From Flavobacterium sp. YO12 (GTDB lineage: Bacteria; Bacteroidota; Bacteroidia; Flavobacteriales; Flavobacteriaceae), in NCBI RefSeq assembly GCF_004119495.1, contig NZ_NRQU01000018.1:1-64000 (forward strand): a stretch of 64,000 bases of DNA, written 5' to 3'. Made by a program: the position numbers and the translations under genes. Under the pieces are notes generated by a model. It searched no databases, had not been told where the DNA came from, and saw only the letters and a program-made list of their open reading frames with translations. How positions within the stretch are numbered: position 1 is the first letter of the stretch; every line of letters starts with the position of its first letter. This document shows positions 7,711 through 16,028 of the stretch, in pieces.

Positions 7711-8028
7711 TTAATCTAATTTTTTATCTGTTCCAATAGATTGATTAACACTTGCAAAATTTAAATGTGAATTACTTCTTACTTGATGAAAATCAGCTTT
7801 CTTTTGTCCGCCTGTAGCACCTGTTCCATCCGTATCCATTAATTGTTCTCTTACTTGATGAAAATCAGCTTTTTTCTGTCCGCCTGTAGCACCAGTTCCA
7901 TCTGTTTCTCCATCTCTCTCTATTGTCTGATTTTGTGCCAATAGTACTGAATTTGTTTTTGGTGTTGCAAAAGAAGTTGCTACCATTACTAAAGAAAATA
8001 ATCCGAAAGTTAAAGCTGTTTTTTTCAT
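7711..8028 (-). CDS. Small secreted protein with two tandem 24-residue units
   Basis: This 105-aa product has a signal peptide (MKKTALTFGLFSLVMVATSFA). The mature part is polar and contains two copies of TDGTGATGGQKKADFHQVR, spaced by 24 residues, the first followed by EQLMD. At DNA level the repeats lie at 7778-7836 and 7850-7908. Within the 19 repeated codons I count four differences, all synonymous, so the peptide sequence itself appears conserved. The frame is open upstream to 8076, but the signal peptide begins at 8028. It lies between a LytTR regulator and a TPR histidine kinase, all on one strand. I do not recognise a named family. A signal, ligand or propeptide role is inference. Confidence 0.72.
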   Translation of the reverse strand: MKKTALTFGLFSLVMVATSFATPKTNSVLLAQNQTIERDGETDGTGATGGQKKADFHQVREQLMDTDGTGATGGQKKADFHQVRSNSHLNFASVNQSIGTDKKLD

Positions 8029-8071
8029 GATTTGAGGTATTAATATTTTTAAATGATTTTTTTTGGAGTTG

Positions 8072-8086
8072 TTCACTTAGTGTGAA
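8072..8086. promoter_or_regulatory. Inverted repeat upstream of the small secreted-protein gene
   Basis: TTCAC (8072-8076), 5 nt, GTGAA (8082-8086), about 45-60 nt upstream of the start at 8028. No clear TAnnTTTG is seen on the minus strand here. It may be an operator; low confidence. Confidence 0.25.
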
Positions 8087-8202
8087 TCATGATGTAAAAC
8101 TAACACCGTAATCAAAAAAAATTTATACGAAAAAACAGGTTTATGGTAGATCATACCCAATTGATAGTCAATGAGCGTCAAATCAATGTAATCGCTTAAT
8201 TG

Positions 8203-9012
8203 TTAGACTTCTAAATAATTTCCGGCAGTAAAATCGGCAATAATTAAGTCAACATTTGATTTATAAGTTTTTGAAAAAGGGATCTTTTTCAATGAGTTTT
8301 TTATGTAACATACTGAGTGTCCGCTATGAATTCTTGCAATGTAATTTCGATTTATAATATAACTGTTATGAATTCGAATAAACGGATACACTAAAACGTT
8401 CTCGAAATGCTTTAATGTCTTAAAAGCTGTTATCATTTCACCAGAATTTAAATAAATATCTGTTGAATTATTATCGGCTTGAAAATATGCAATATCATCG
8501 GCATTTATATAACGATGATCTCCATATGATTTAATACAGATTATAAGTGGTCTATCAAATATTTGACCCGTTTTTGTATCTGAGCTAATTAACGTAGAAA
8601 CCTCTTGTTTAAAAACTTTTAAGTTTAGATCTTCGGTTATTTTGTTCAGTTTCAAAACTGTTTTCAACAAGTCTACAGGTATTATTGGTTTTATTAAATA
8701 ATCAAACACGCCAAATTTAATCGCATTAAAAGCTTGTTCTGTTTTTAATGTGGTAATAACAATGTGAGGAATTGTATCTAAAAACCTGTGCAATTCATTA
8801 ATAAAAGCAAGCGATAAATTACTTGAACTATCCTGGGGTTCAATTTCCAGAAAAACAATTGACGGCTTATGTTCTAAAACCAAATTTAAGCCATCTTGAT
8901 AATTAGAAGCTGAAGCCGCAAAGGACAACTCCGAAAAACCTTCAGCAATTGTTTTGGTTTTTGAAATACTCTCAGCATCATCATCAATAATTATATACGA
9001 ATACTTATTCAA
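8203..9012 (-). CDS. LytTR-family response regulator with Glu at the phospho-acceptor site
   Basis: This 269-aa protein has an N-terminal receiver domain (IIIDDDAES with acidic residues D10-D12; conserved Lys in FDYLIKP) and a C-terminal LytTR DNA-binding domain (IAYFQADNNSTDIYL, then FIRIHNSYIINRNYI). In the receiver the residue expected to be the phosphorylated Asp is E56, in IVFLEIEP. Glu here may mimic the phosphorylated state or leave the domain phosphorylation-independent. LytTR proteins bind direct repeats about two helical turns apart; such repeats occur upstream at 9161-9192. No kinase overlaps this gene; the nearest is the TPR kinase two genes downstream. Confidence 0.87.
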   Translation of the reverse strand: MNKYSYIIIDDDAESISKTKTIAEGFSELSFAASASNYQDGLNLVLEHKPSIVFLEIEPQDSSSNLSLAFINELHRFLDTIPHIVITTLKTEQAFNAIKFGVFDYLIKPIIPVDLLKTVLKLNKITEDLNLKVFKQEVSTLISSDTKTGQIFDRPLIICIKSYGDHRYINADDIAYFQADNNSTDIYLNSGEMITAFKTLKHFENVLVYPFIRIHNSYIINRNYIARIHSGHSVCYIKNSLKKIPFSKTYKSNVDLIIADFTAGNYLEV

Positions 9013-9160
9013 GATAGTTTATATTGCTTTTTCATTAATCCCTTCCAGTGCTTTCTATTTGAGATTAGAAAACAGTTTCATAAATACTTTAAGAAAAAAT
9101 TATTATTTTTCATTTTATCCGCATTTAAAAATACGAATTTCAATATTTTAAGCATTTCAT

Positions 9161-9192
9161 TGTTAATACATTACTTCAAAATGTTAACACAT
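9161..9192. promoter_or_regulatory. Direct repeats with 21-bp period, candidate LytTR site
   Basis: TGTTAATACAT (9161-9171) and TGTTAACACAT (9182-9192) agree at 10 of 11 positions, with start-to-start spacing of 21 bp. LytTR proteins such as AgrA bind direct repeats with a GTT core at about this spacing. The site lies in the long leader of the LytTR gene, so autoregulation is plausible (inference). Confidence 0.4.
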
Positions 9193-9194
9193 AC

Positions 9195-9229
9195 TGATGA
9201 AATGCAAAAATATCCGATGAATTGCATCA
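9195..9229. promoter_or_regulatory. -7 element flanked by repeated GATGAA-TGCA words (LytTR gene promoter)
   Basis: Minus-strand TATTTTTG at 9205-9212 matches TAnnTTTG. It is flanked by TGATGAAATGCA (9195-9206) and TGAATTGCATCA (9218-9229), an imperfect inverted repeat (10 of 12). CGATGAATTGCA at 9215-9226 is also a direct repeat of the first word, with a 20-bp period. A regulator could bind across the promoter. Leader length to the start codon would be about 185 nt. Confidence 0.35.
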
Positions 9230-9242
9230 TTTAAAATTAAAA

Positions 9243-9276
9243 AAATCCCAAACTCCTGCTAAGGAATTTGGGATTT
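9243..9276 (-). terminator. Terminator of glyS
   Basis: Stem aatcccaaactcc (9244-9256) against ggaatttgggatt (9263-9275), with A/T-runs on both sides, just past the glyS stop at 9298. Confidence 0.8.
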
Positions 9277-9297
9277 ATATTGTTCAGCATCCAAAGA

Positions 9298-10839
9298 TTA
9301 CATCTTCATCAACCAATTTTTCATTGAAACTTCGTTTTCAATAATACCTCTTAATTCAGAGATTTTTACACGATCTTGTTTCATTGTATCTCTATGACGA
9401 ATCGTTACCGTTTCATCTTCGATCGTTTGATGATCTACTGTGATACAAAACGGAGTTCCAAGTGCATCTTGTCTTCTATAACGGCGTCCTACAGCATCTT
9501 TTTCATCATAAGAAACATTGAAATCCCATTTTAGATCTTCTATAATCTTTTTCGAAATTTCTGGTAAACCATCTTTTTTAACCAATGGTAAAACTGCTGC
9601 TTTTGTTGGCGCTAAAACTGCCGGTAATTTTAAAACTGTTCTTGACGAACCGTCTTCTAATGTTTCTTCTTGTAATGATGTTGCAAATACAGCCAAGAAC
9701 ATACGATCTAAACCAACTGAAGTTTCTACTACATATGGCACATAGTTTTCATTCAATTCTGGATCAAAATACTGTAGTTTTCTACCAGAATATTGTTCGT
9801 GTGCTTTTAAGTCAAAATCGGTACGAGAGTGAATTCCTTCTAATTCTTTAAATCCGAATGGAAAGTTAAATTCAATATCTGCAGCAGCATTTGCGTAATG
9901 CGCTAATTTTTCGTGATCGTGAAAACGGTAATTATCTTTTCCTAAACCTAAAGATAAATGCCAGTTTAAACGTGTTTGTTTCCAATGTTCGTACCATTGC
10001 ATTTCTTCGCCCGGACGCACAAAAAATTGCATTTCCATTTGTTCGAATTCACGCATACGGAAAATAAACTGTCTCGCAACAATTTCATTTCTAAAAGCTT
10101 TTCCAGTTTGTGCAATTCCAAAAGGAACTTTCATACGACCTGATTTCTGCACATTTAAAAAGTTTACAAAAATACCTTGCGCTGTTTCTGGACGCAAATA
10201 CAAGTCCATTGCAGACTCTGCAGAAGCTCCTAACTTTGTTCCGAACATCAAGTTAAACTGCTTAACTTCTGTCCAGTTTCTAGAACCAGTTTCAGGATCA
10301 GCAATTTCCAGCTCTTCGATCAAAGCTTTTACATCTTCAAGATCGCCATTTCCTAAAGAACGTCCTAAACGCTCTCTAATTTCTCTTTCTTTAGCCAAAT
10401 ATTCAATTACTCGAGCATTTGTAGTTACAAATTCTTCTTCATTGAAAGCGTCTCCAAAGCGAGCTTTTGCTTTTTCGATTTCTTTTTTAGCTTTTAGATT
10501 AATCTTTTCAGCATAATCTTCAACTAAAACATCGGCTCTATATCTTTTTTTAGAATCTTTATTATCAATTAATGGATCATTGAAGGCATCAACGTGACCT
10601 GAAGCTTTCCAGGTAGTTGGGTGCATTAATATTGCTGCGTCTAAACCAACAATATTTTCATTCATCTGAACCATTGATTTCCACCAATATTCACGGATAT
10701 TCTTTTTTAATTCGACACCATTTTGTGCGTAATCATACACTGCACTCAATCCATCGTATACTTCGCTTGACGGAAATATAAATCCGTACTCTTTTGCGTG
10801 CGAAACCACATTCTTAAATAAATCGTCTTGTTTTGCCAT
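9298..10839 (-). CDS. glyS: Glycyl-tRNA synthetase (single-chain, alpha2 type)
   Basis: This 513-aa enzyme charges tRNA-Gly with glycine. It is the dimeric class II type (eukaryote/Gram-positive/Bacteroidetes style), not the alpha2-beta2 form. Motifs visible are: the N-terminal core FKNVVSHAKEYGFIFPSSE; motif 2 area FGIAQTGKAFRNEI and RMREFEQMEMQFF; motif 3 area VETSVGLDRMFLAV; and the anticodon-binding domain starting near VLAPTKAAVLPL. The open frame extends 21 codons further upstream, but the family begins at MAKQDDLFKNVV, so the start is 10839. A -7 element ends only 7 nt before that ATG, so the mRNA may be almost leaderless. Confidence 0.96.
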   Translation of the reverse strand: MAKQDDLFKNVVSHAKEYGFIFPSSEVYDGLSAVYDYAQNGVELKKNIREYWWKSMVQMNENIVGLDAAILMHPTTWKASGHVDAFNDPLIDNKDSKKRYRADVLVEDYAEKINLKAKKEIEKAKARFGDAFNEEEFVTTNARVIEYLAKEREIRERLGRSLGNGDLEDVKALIEELEIADPETGSRNWTEVKQFNLMFGTKLGASAESAMDLYLRPETAQGIFVNFLNVQKSGRMKVPFGIAQTGKAFRNEIVARQFIFRMREFEQMEMQFFVRPGEEMQWYEHWKQTRLNWHLSLGLGKDNYRFHDHEKLAHYANAAADIEFNFPFGFKELEGIHSRTDFDLKAHEQYSGRKLQYFDPELNENYVPYVVETSVGLDRMFLAVFATSLQEETLEDGSSRTVLKLPAVLAPTKAAVLPLVKKDGLPEISKKIIEDLKWDFNVSYDEKDAVGRRYRRQDALGTPFCITVDHQTIEDETVTIRHRDTMKQDRVKISELRGIIENEVSMKNWLMKM

Positions 10840-10846
10840 AGTAATG

Positions 10847-10854
10847 CAAAAATA
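10847..10854 (-). promoter_or_regulatory. -7 promoter element of glyS, very close to the ATG
   Basis: Minus-strand TATTTTTG; its last G is separated from the ATG by 7 nt. With the usual 4-7 nt to the transcription start, the 5' UTR would be a few bases at most. Confidence 0.45.
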
Positions 10855-10909
10855 TAAAAAGTACTTATAAAAAAAAGAAAAATTAAAAAGATTGAAGTTC
10901 AAATTTCTT

Positions 10910-10917
10910 TATTTTTG
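10910..10917 (+). promoter_or_regulatory. -7 promoter element of comF
   Basis: TATTTTTG, 20 nt before the GTG start; a TTG at 10892-10894 gives a 15-nt spacer, slightly short for the consensus. Confidence 0.4.
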
Positions 10918-10937
10918 TAACTAAATTCTTTCTATTT

Positions 10938-11621
10938 GTGTTTAAATTCATAATCGACCTCTTTTTCCCTAAAGTTTGCTCGGGATGCCGCTCTGTTTTA
11001 ATGACTAACGAAACCGTTTTATGTACTCGTTGCCGTCATGAAATACCTCTAACTCAGTATTATTTAGACCCAAATAATGGAGCTGTAAAGAAATTTTTCG
11101 GTAAGATTGAAATTGAACATGCTTCGGCATTTGTGTACTTCAACAAAAAAGGAATCGTTCAGGAACTCATTCACAACTTAAAATACAAAGGCCATGAAGA
11201 AATTGGAGTAGTATTAGGAAAATGGTATGTTGAAGATTTAAAAGAACTGCAATTAAAAACGCCTTTTGATATAATTATTCCTGTGCCGCTGCATCCAAAG
11301 AAATTTAAAGAGCGCGGCTATAATCAAGTTGCTTCTTTCGGGAAAGCACTTGCCGAAGGCTTAAAAATACCATATGATGATTCTGTTTTATATCGAACGA
11401 AGTATTCCAAAACGCAGTCAAAAAAGAATCTTTTAGGACGGTCCGAAAATATCGAAAATATATTTGATGTGATTTTAAAAGAAGAAAATCATAATAAGCA
11501 TTTTTTAATTGTTGATGATGTACTCACAACTGGAGCAACTCTGGAGGCTTGTTCTCGTGCTTTATTAAAAATTGAAGGAGCAAAAATCAGCATTGCATGT
11601 ATGGCAATGGCAAATTCTTAA
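10938..11621 (+). CDS. comF: ComF-family phosphoribosyltransferase-like protein
   Basis: This 227-aa protein has an N-terminal zinc ribbon (CSGC near residue 15 and CTRC near residue 32) and a C-terminal PRTase domain. It has the RGYNQ segment (FKERGYNQVASF) and the PRPP-binding loop FLIVDDVLTTGATLE. ComF/GntX proteins take part in DNA uptake or processing in competent bacteria; in Bacteroidetes the role is not established. Translation starts at a GTG. It is divergent from glyS and converges on the metalloprotease gene with an 18-nt gap and no terminator that I can see. Confidence 0.88.
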   Translation: MFKFIIDLFFPKVCSGCRSVLMTNETVLCTRCRHEIPLTQYYLDPNNGAVKKFFGKIEIEHASAFVYFNKKGIVQELIHNLKYKGHEEIGVVLGKWYVEDLKELQLKTPFDIIIPVPLHPKKFKERGYNQVASFGKALAEGLKIPYDDSVLYRTKYSKTQSKKNLLGRSENIENIFDVILKEENHNKHFLIVDDVLTTGATLEACSRALLKIEGAKISIACMAMANS

Positions 11622-11639
11622 AGAGAAATTCCAAATACT

Positions 11640-14315
11640 TTAATTAACTATTATTTTCTTAACCGTTCTTCTGTCTCCATCAATTACGGTAACGAGATAA
11701 ATTCCAGCTGCTGCGTTTGGTAAGTGAATATTTTGATTGAAAACTCCAGAACTTTCAAAAGTGTTTTCGTAAACTTTTTTCCCTAAAATATCATGAACAA
11801 ATACTTTACATCCTGTTGCTGACTCACTTTGAAACTGAATCGAAAAGCTGCCTTTATTAGGATTTGGATAAAGTGCAAAATCAATATTTTCGAAATCATC
11901 AAGTCCTAAAGTAAAACTCTGTGTACAAATATTTACAGAAGCTGAATTAATGGTTCCAGACATTCCCGAAACGGCATCACGAACTCCAAATGTCCAGTTT
12001 CCTTCTGGATTTTCTCCATTAAAAACACTTAATTGATCTACAGGAATAACGATTTGTTCTGTTGTTTTACTGCAATCTAAAACAGCACCGGAATCATCAA
12101 ATCGGAAAATTAAAGTTGAATTCAAACTTGGACAGGATCTATTAAACAAACGAGCGACAGTTCCTTTTGGGCTTACAATTTGAATTTCAAGGTCTGACAT
12201 TCTTTCGTGTGTTACATTTACTGAAACATTTACATCTGATACTGTACCTGTGGCGGCAGGAACACTAACGGTTTTTGTTGTAAATGTAGTTCCACCTGGA
12301 ATACTAAACGAACTTCCAAAACTATAAGAAGCGCAAGTGGTTGATGGCGTATAACCCACCGCAAAAGGTTTGCTGTTTATCGCATAATAAATATTAGCCG
12401 TTGGCTCAATCAATAGTCGGCAATTAGTTGATGAAGCAACACTTGTTGGAAGTATAATGGTTTCTGAACCATCATTTGGAGTATTTGCCGCAAGTATTAT
12501 TGGAAAAGTTAAACCACCATCTGTAGACAATTTAATGTTTACCTGCGATGATCCCTGAAGCGTATTGGTATTATTAACATTCCAAGTTACAGTTTCACTT
12601 AAGCCCTGCCACCAGCTTACGTCAGTACCATTATGAGAAGAAATCGTAAATGGTCCCGCAGTAGAAACGACATTTACTACCATAGCATCTGTATTGGTTT
12701 GTCCTGAATCTAAAGTTGAATTGTCTCTGCCTGTTAAAGTAAAGTTTAGTGTTCTTGGGATAGAAGAAACTGATTCCCAAGTTGTAGTGAGTCTATTGTC
12801 TAAAACATAACTCAACCTTGGCATATATCGAATTGGAGAACTATTAGGAATTACTGATCGAAACAAAGGCCCATCTGGTTTTGTTGGATAAGCAATACTT
12901 GTTGAGCCTGAAGTTGTTACTGCATTATCATTTTCTTCCCAATTAAAAGTAACGGTATCGCCATCGGGATCTGAACCACTGCCTTTTAAAACGAATGCAG
13001 TACTTATTGGGATGGTATAATCTAAACCGGCATCAATTACTGGCGGATTGTTAGTCAAGCTTGTATTGACAGGACAGCTTTTTCCTGCAAGGTTATTTTG
13101 GATCTGCAAAATACTTACATAGGCAAAATAATCATCTGAATTATCTTGTATATCATAATCCCCGCTTACTCCTGCATATCCCATTATTGTAGAACCGCTT
13201 CCGGGTTCAACATTTACATTGGTTCTTTCGGTAGAATCGTATGAAAAAGTATGACTTGCTCCTAATTGATGACCAAATTCATGTACAACAAAATCAACAT
13301 CAAAAGTATCTCCTTGAGGTTTCCCATCGCCTGGAGATGTATAAGCACTTCCTTTTGCCAAAGAATCATTAGAAGTTGGATTTGTGCAAACACAGCCTAT
13401 ACAACCCGCATTTCCGCCTCCGCCAGAAGCACCAAACAAATGTCCTATATCGTAATTATTGTTGCCTATTACACTCGTTAAAGTAGTTTGTACTTCTTTA
13501 TTCCAAGCTCCTTTAACCCCTGTTGATGCAACAGAATAGGGATCTGTCGACGCATCTGTATAAATTACGGCATCATTATTTGCAATTAAAACCAATTTCA
13601 CAGCAAGATCTTTATTCAAAATTCCGTTGACTCTGGTCATTGTTGCATTCATTCCTTCTAAAGCTTTCGCTTTTGTACCGCCAAAATATGCCGTATATTC
13701 TCCCGTACAAGACAATGCTAAACGCAGGGTTTTTAAAACTTTTGTGTTTGCTACTGTTTTTGCTGTTTTACCAAAACTAGAATTGGCAATAAGTTCGTCT
13801 GATGTTTTACAATCTAACTTAACTTTTGAAGTTTTATCTTTAGACGTAAATAAAACGTATTCCGTTTTATTCTCTGGGTTTTCTTCTATAAACTCGGTAG
13901 CTTTATCTACTCTCAAAACCATTGTTTGTATTCCGCTTTCAGAAACACTGAAATGTATTCTAGCCGATTTATCATCTAATCCTCTTCCTTGATAAGCTCT
14001 AATTTCTGGATATTTGGCTTGTAATTCAGGTTCAAAATTGGAAGATTCCCAAACTTGAAACCGCTCTAAAACTCCATTTGAATTTGGGATTGTAATTTCT
14101 GCGGTATTATTTACTGCCGATTTTTCGGTTGTTTTTGCCAATTTTGAGGTTAAAAAACCAGCATTCAATTTGTAATACTGTTTACCAGAATCTAAAACGA
14201 CTGTCTTTTTACTAAAAACTGAAGCAGTATTGACTTTCTGCCACAAATCATCGCTTTGAGCCTGCAATCCTGACCAACTAAAAAGTAAAAATAAGAATAG
14301 TAGAGTTTTTTTCAT
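11640..14315 (-). CDS. Secreted reprolysin-like metalloprotease with P-domain and T9SS sorting domain
   Basis: This 891-aa protein has a signal peptide (MKKTLLFLFLLFSWSGLQA, then Q) and a propeptide of about 180 residues. The metzincin catalytic domain has the zinc motif HEFGHQLGASH at 345-355 and a Met-turn at M378 (STIMGY). Then come an Ig/fibronectin-like region (about 425-650), a proprotein-convertase P-domain (about 670-800, with SDLEIQIVSPKGT and GNWTFGVRD), and a type A T9SS C-terminal domain (LYPNPNKGSFSI to TVKKIIVN). It is exported by Sec, crosses the outer membrane by the type IX system and is anchored or released. The substrate is unknown; probably extracellular protein breakdown. 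Confidence 0.93.
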   Translation of the reverse strand: MKKTLLFLFLLFSWSGLQAQSDDLWQKVNTASVFSKKTVVLDSGKQYYKLNAGFLTSKLAKTTEKSAVNNTAEITIPNSNGVLERFQVWESSNFEPELQAKYPEIRAYQGRGLDDKSARIHFSVSESGIQTMVLRVDKATEFIEENPENKTEYVLFTSKDKTSKVKLDCKTSDELIANSSFGKTAKTVANTKVLKTLRLALSCTGEYTAYFGGTKAKALEGMNATMTRVNGILNKDLAVKLVLIANNDAVIYTDASTDPYSVASTGVKGAWNKEVQTTLTSVIGNNNYDIGHLFGASGGGGNAGCIGCVCTNPTSNDSLAKGSAYTSPGDGKPQGDTFDVDFVVHEFGHQLGASHTFSYDSTERTNVNVEPGSGSTIMGYAGVSGDYDIQDNSDDYFAYVSILQIQNNLAGKSCPVNTSLTNNPPVIDAGLDYTIPISTAFVLKGSGSDPDGDTVTFNWEENDNAVTTSGSTSIAYPTKPDGPLFRSVIPNSSPIRYMPRLSYVLDNRLTTTWESVSSIPRTLNFTLTGRDNSTLDSGQTNTDAMVVNVVSTAGPFTISSHNGTDVSWWQGLSETVTWNVNNTNTLQGSSQVNIKLSTDGGLTFPIILAANTPNDGSETIILPTSVASSTNCRLLIEPTANIYYAINSKPFAVGYTPSTTCASYSFGSSFSIPGGTTFTTKTVSVPAATGTVSDVNVSVNVTHERMSDLEIQIVSPKGTVARLFNRSCPSLNSTLIFRFDDSGAVLDCSKTTEQIVIPVDQLSVFNGENPEGNWTFGVRDAVSGMSGTINSASVNICTQSFTLGLDDFENIDFALYPNPNKGSFSIQFQSESATGCKVFVHDILGKKVYENTFESSGVFNQNIHLPNAAAGIYLVTVIDGDRRTVKKIIVN

Positions 14316-14337
14316 GGCAAGTTGTTCTTTACTACAT

Positions 14338-14345
14338 CAAAATTA
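14338..14345 (-). promoter_or_regulatory. -7 promoter element of the metalloprotease
   Basis: Minus-strand TAATTTTG matches TAnnTTTG, 22 nt before the ATG at 14315. No -33 TTG at the usual distance. Confidence 0.4.
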
Positions 14346-14486
14346 AAGGAATTAAATCAAATTCTTACTTTTAACCGACATTTAATATTTTTTAATCGAC
14401 AAGTCTCACTTTTTTGTCGTCAAGGGAAACTTAATCTTCTTAAAAAAAATCAATTCGCCTAAGCCTAAAATTTAAAATAGATAGTA

Positions 14487-14494
14487 TAAATTTG
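14487..14494 (+). promoter_or_regulatory. -7 promoter element of ribF
   Basis: TAAATTTG, 21 nt before the TTG start at 14516. It overlaps the TTG at 14492, so that upstream start would lie inside the promoter. Confidence 0.45.
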
Positions 14495-14515
14495 CAGCAT
14501 CTTAAATTATTTGTT

Positions 14516-15445
14516 TTGAAGCTCTTTCATTCTATAAACGATTTTCATTCGACCAAGAAAACAATTTTAACTCTTGGTACTTTTGATGGTGTGCATATTG
14601 GTCATAAAAAAATTCTGGAACGAATTACTCAAAATACCGAAAATGGCAAATACGAAAGTTTGGTGCTTACCTTTTTTCCGCATCCAAGAATGGTTTTACA
14701 GGAAAAATCAGAAATAAAACTTTTAAACACGATTGCTGAAAAAACAAAACTTCTGGAAGCGACAGGAATCGAAAATTTAATCATTCATCCTTTCGACGAA
14801 AGTTTTTCGAGACTGACTGCTGAAGAATTTGTGCATTCGATTTTGGTAGATCAATTTCATATTCAAAAAATAATTATTGGTCACGATCATCGTTTTGGAA
14901 GAAATCGAACTGCCAATATTGATAATTTAATTGCTTATGGCGCTGAATATGGTTTTGAAGTTGAACAAATTTCAGCACAAGAAATTCAAGATGTCTCTGT
15001 AAGTTCTACTAAAATTAGAAAAGCTCTTACCGAAGGAAAAATGGATTTAGCCAATGAATATCTAGGTTATGACTATTTTTTGAGCGGTAAAATTGTAAAA
15101 GGAAAACAGTTAGGAAGAACAATTGGTTTTCCAACGGCTAATATAGAAATTGAAGAGGATTATAAATTGATTCCCAAAACTGGTGTTTATGCCGTTAAAG
15201 CTCTTATCGATCAAAAGGAGGTTTTTGGAATGATGAATATTGGTTTTAATCCAACTGTAAACGGTCAGAAACAAACTATCGAGGTGAATCTTTTTGATTT
15301 CGATGCTGATATTTATGACAAAGAAATCGAGGTTTCATTATTGCATTTTCTACGTGAAGAACAAAAGTTTGGATCGATAGATTTATTAAAAGAGCAGTTA
15401 AATCAAGATCGAATAAATGCACTGGCATTTATAAATCAATTGTAA
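14516..15445 (+). CDS. ribF: Bifunctional riboflavin kinase / FAD synthetase
   Basis: RibF phosphorylates riboflavin to FMN and adenylates FMN to FAD. This 309-aa protein has the N-terminal nucleotidyltransferase domain (LTLGTFDGVHIGHKKIL, FFPHPRMVL, IIGHDHRFGRNRT, SVSSTKIRKAL) and the C-terminal kinase domain (GRTIGFPTANIE, GVYAVKAL, MNIGFNPTV, EVNLFDFDADIYDKEI). Homologues begin near LKLFHSINDF, so I choose the TTG at 14516 (L read as Met) over the TTG at 14492. It is a monocistronic gene with a -7 element just upstream. Confidence 0.94.
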   Translation: MKLFHSINDFHSTKKTILTLGTFDGVHIGHKKILERITQNTENGKYESLVLTFFPHPRMVLQEKSEIKLLNTIAEKTKLLEATGIENLIIHPFDESFSRLTAEEFVHSILVDQFHIQKIIIGHDHRFGRNRTANIDNLIAYGAEYGFEVEQISAQEIQDVSVSSTKIRKALTEGKMDLANEYLGYDYFLSGKIVKGKQLGRTIGFPTANIEIEEDYKLIPKTGVYAVKALIDQKEVFGMMNIGFNPTVNGQKQTIEVNLFDFDADIYDKEIEVSLLHFLREEQKFGSIDLLKEQLNQDRINALAFINQL

Positions 15446-15501
15446 GCAAATCTTAAGATATACTTTTCTTTAATTTTAAACCATCGTAGTTATTTTTTTA
15501 G

Positions 15502-15509
15502 TAAATTTG
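15502..15509 (+). promoter_or_regulatory. -7 promoter element of the small membrane protein gene
   Basis: TAAATTTG, 55 nt before the ATG at 15565; -33 element not evident. Confidence 0.35.
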
Positions 15510-15564
15510 ATATACAACTCTGTTTATCAAAACTTTACTATTAACTTCTTTAAAAATAACCACT

Positions 15565-16002
15565 ATGAAACTACCTAAAGAAATAACCAACGGTTTTTTG
15601 ATATTCCTCGGAATTGGCATTTACTTTTTATTGATGAATGTATTGGGTTTAGCTGATTTGTTTTACCTGCGTGTCTTAAATGTATTTTTTATTTTCTGGG
15701 GTGTAAACAGAACTATGCAAATGAATCTTCACGAGGGAGAAACGAATTTTGTATCTAATGCTGTTTCGGCAATGGCAACTTCAGTGGTTGGTGTTGCATT
15801 GAGCGTTTTCGGATTATTAGTATATAGTTACGCAAGAGGCGGTGATGCTTATGTGAGTACACTCTCAAAAACTTTCATGTTTGGAGGAAATCCTTCTGTT
15901 CCTACTTATTGCATCTGTCTACTTTTTGAAGGGCTTGCTTCATCTGTAATTGTTACTTTATTGATGATGTTATATTGGAATAATAAATATGTTGCTGATT
16001 AA
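15565..16002 (+). CDS. Small integral membrane protein, unknown function
   Basis: This 145-aa protein has about four predicted transmembrane segments: residues 10-27, 31-49, a GV-rich helix around 68-88, and a final one around 115-138. Between helices 2 and 3 lies a polar loop with NRTMQMNLHEGETNF. There is no catalytic motif and I do not recognise a named family. It lies between ribF and bioB on the same strand but has its own -7 element and a strong terminator, so it is probably transcribed alone. Confidence 0.65.
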   Translation: MKLPKEITNGFLIFLGIGIYFLLMNVLGLADLFYLRVLNVFFIFWGVNRTMQMNLHEGETNFVSNAVSAMATSVVGVALSVFGLLVYSYARGGDAYVSTLSKTFMFGGNPSVPTYCICLLFEGLASSVIVTLLMMLYWNNKYVAD

Positions 16003-16028
16003 TATATCAGAAAAAACATTCATTTAAA

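Noticed and set aside
7778-7908. Direct DNA repeats as a mobile element or CRISPR
   Set aside because: They are in-frame coding repeats within a signal-peptide-bearing gene, with synonymous differences.
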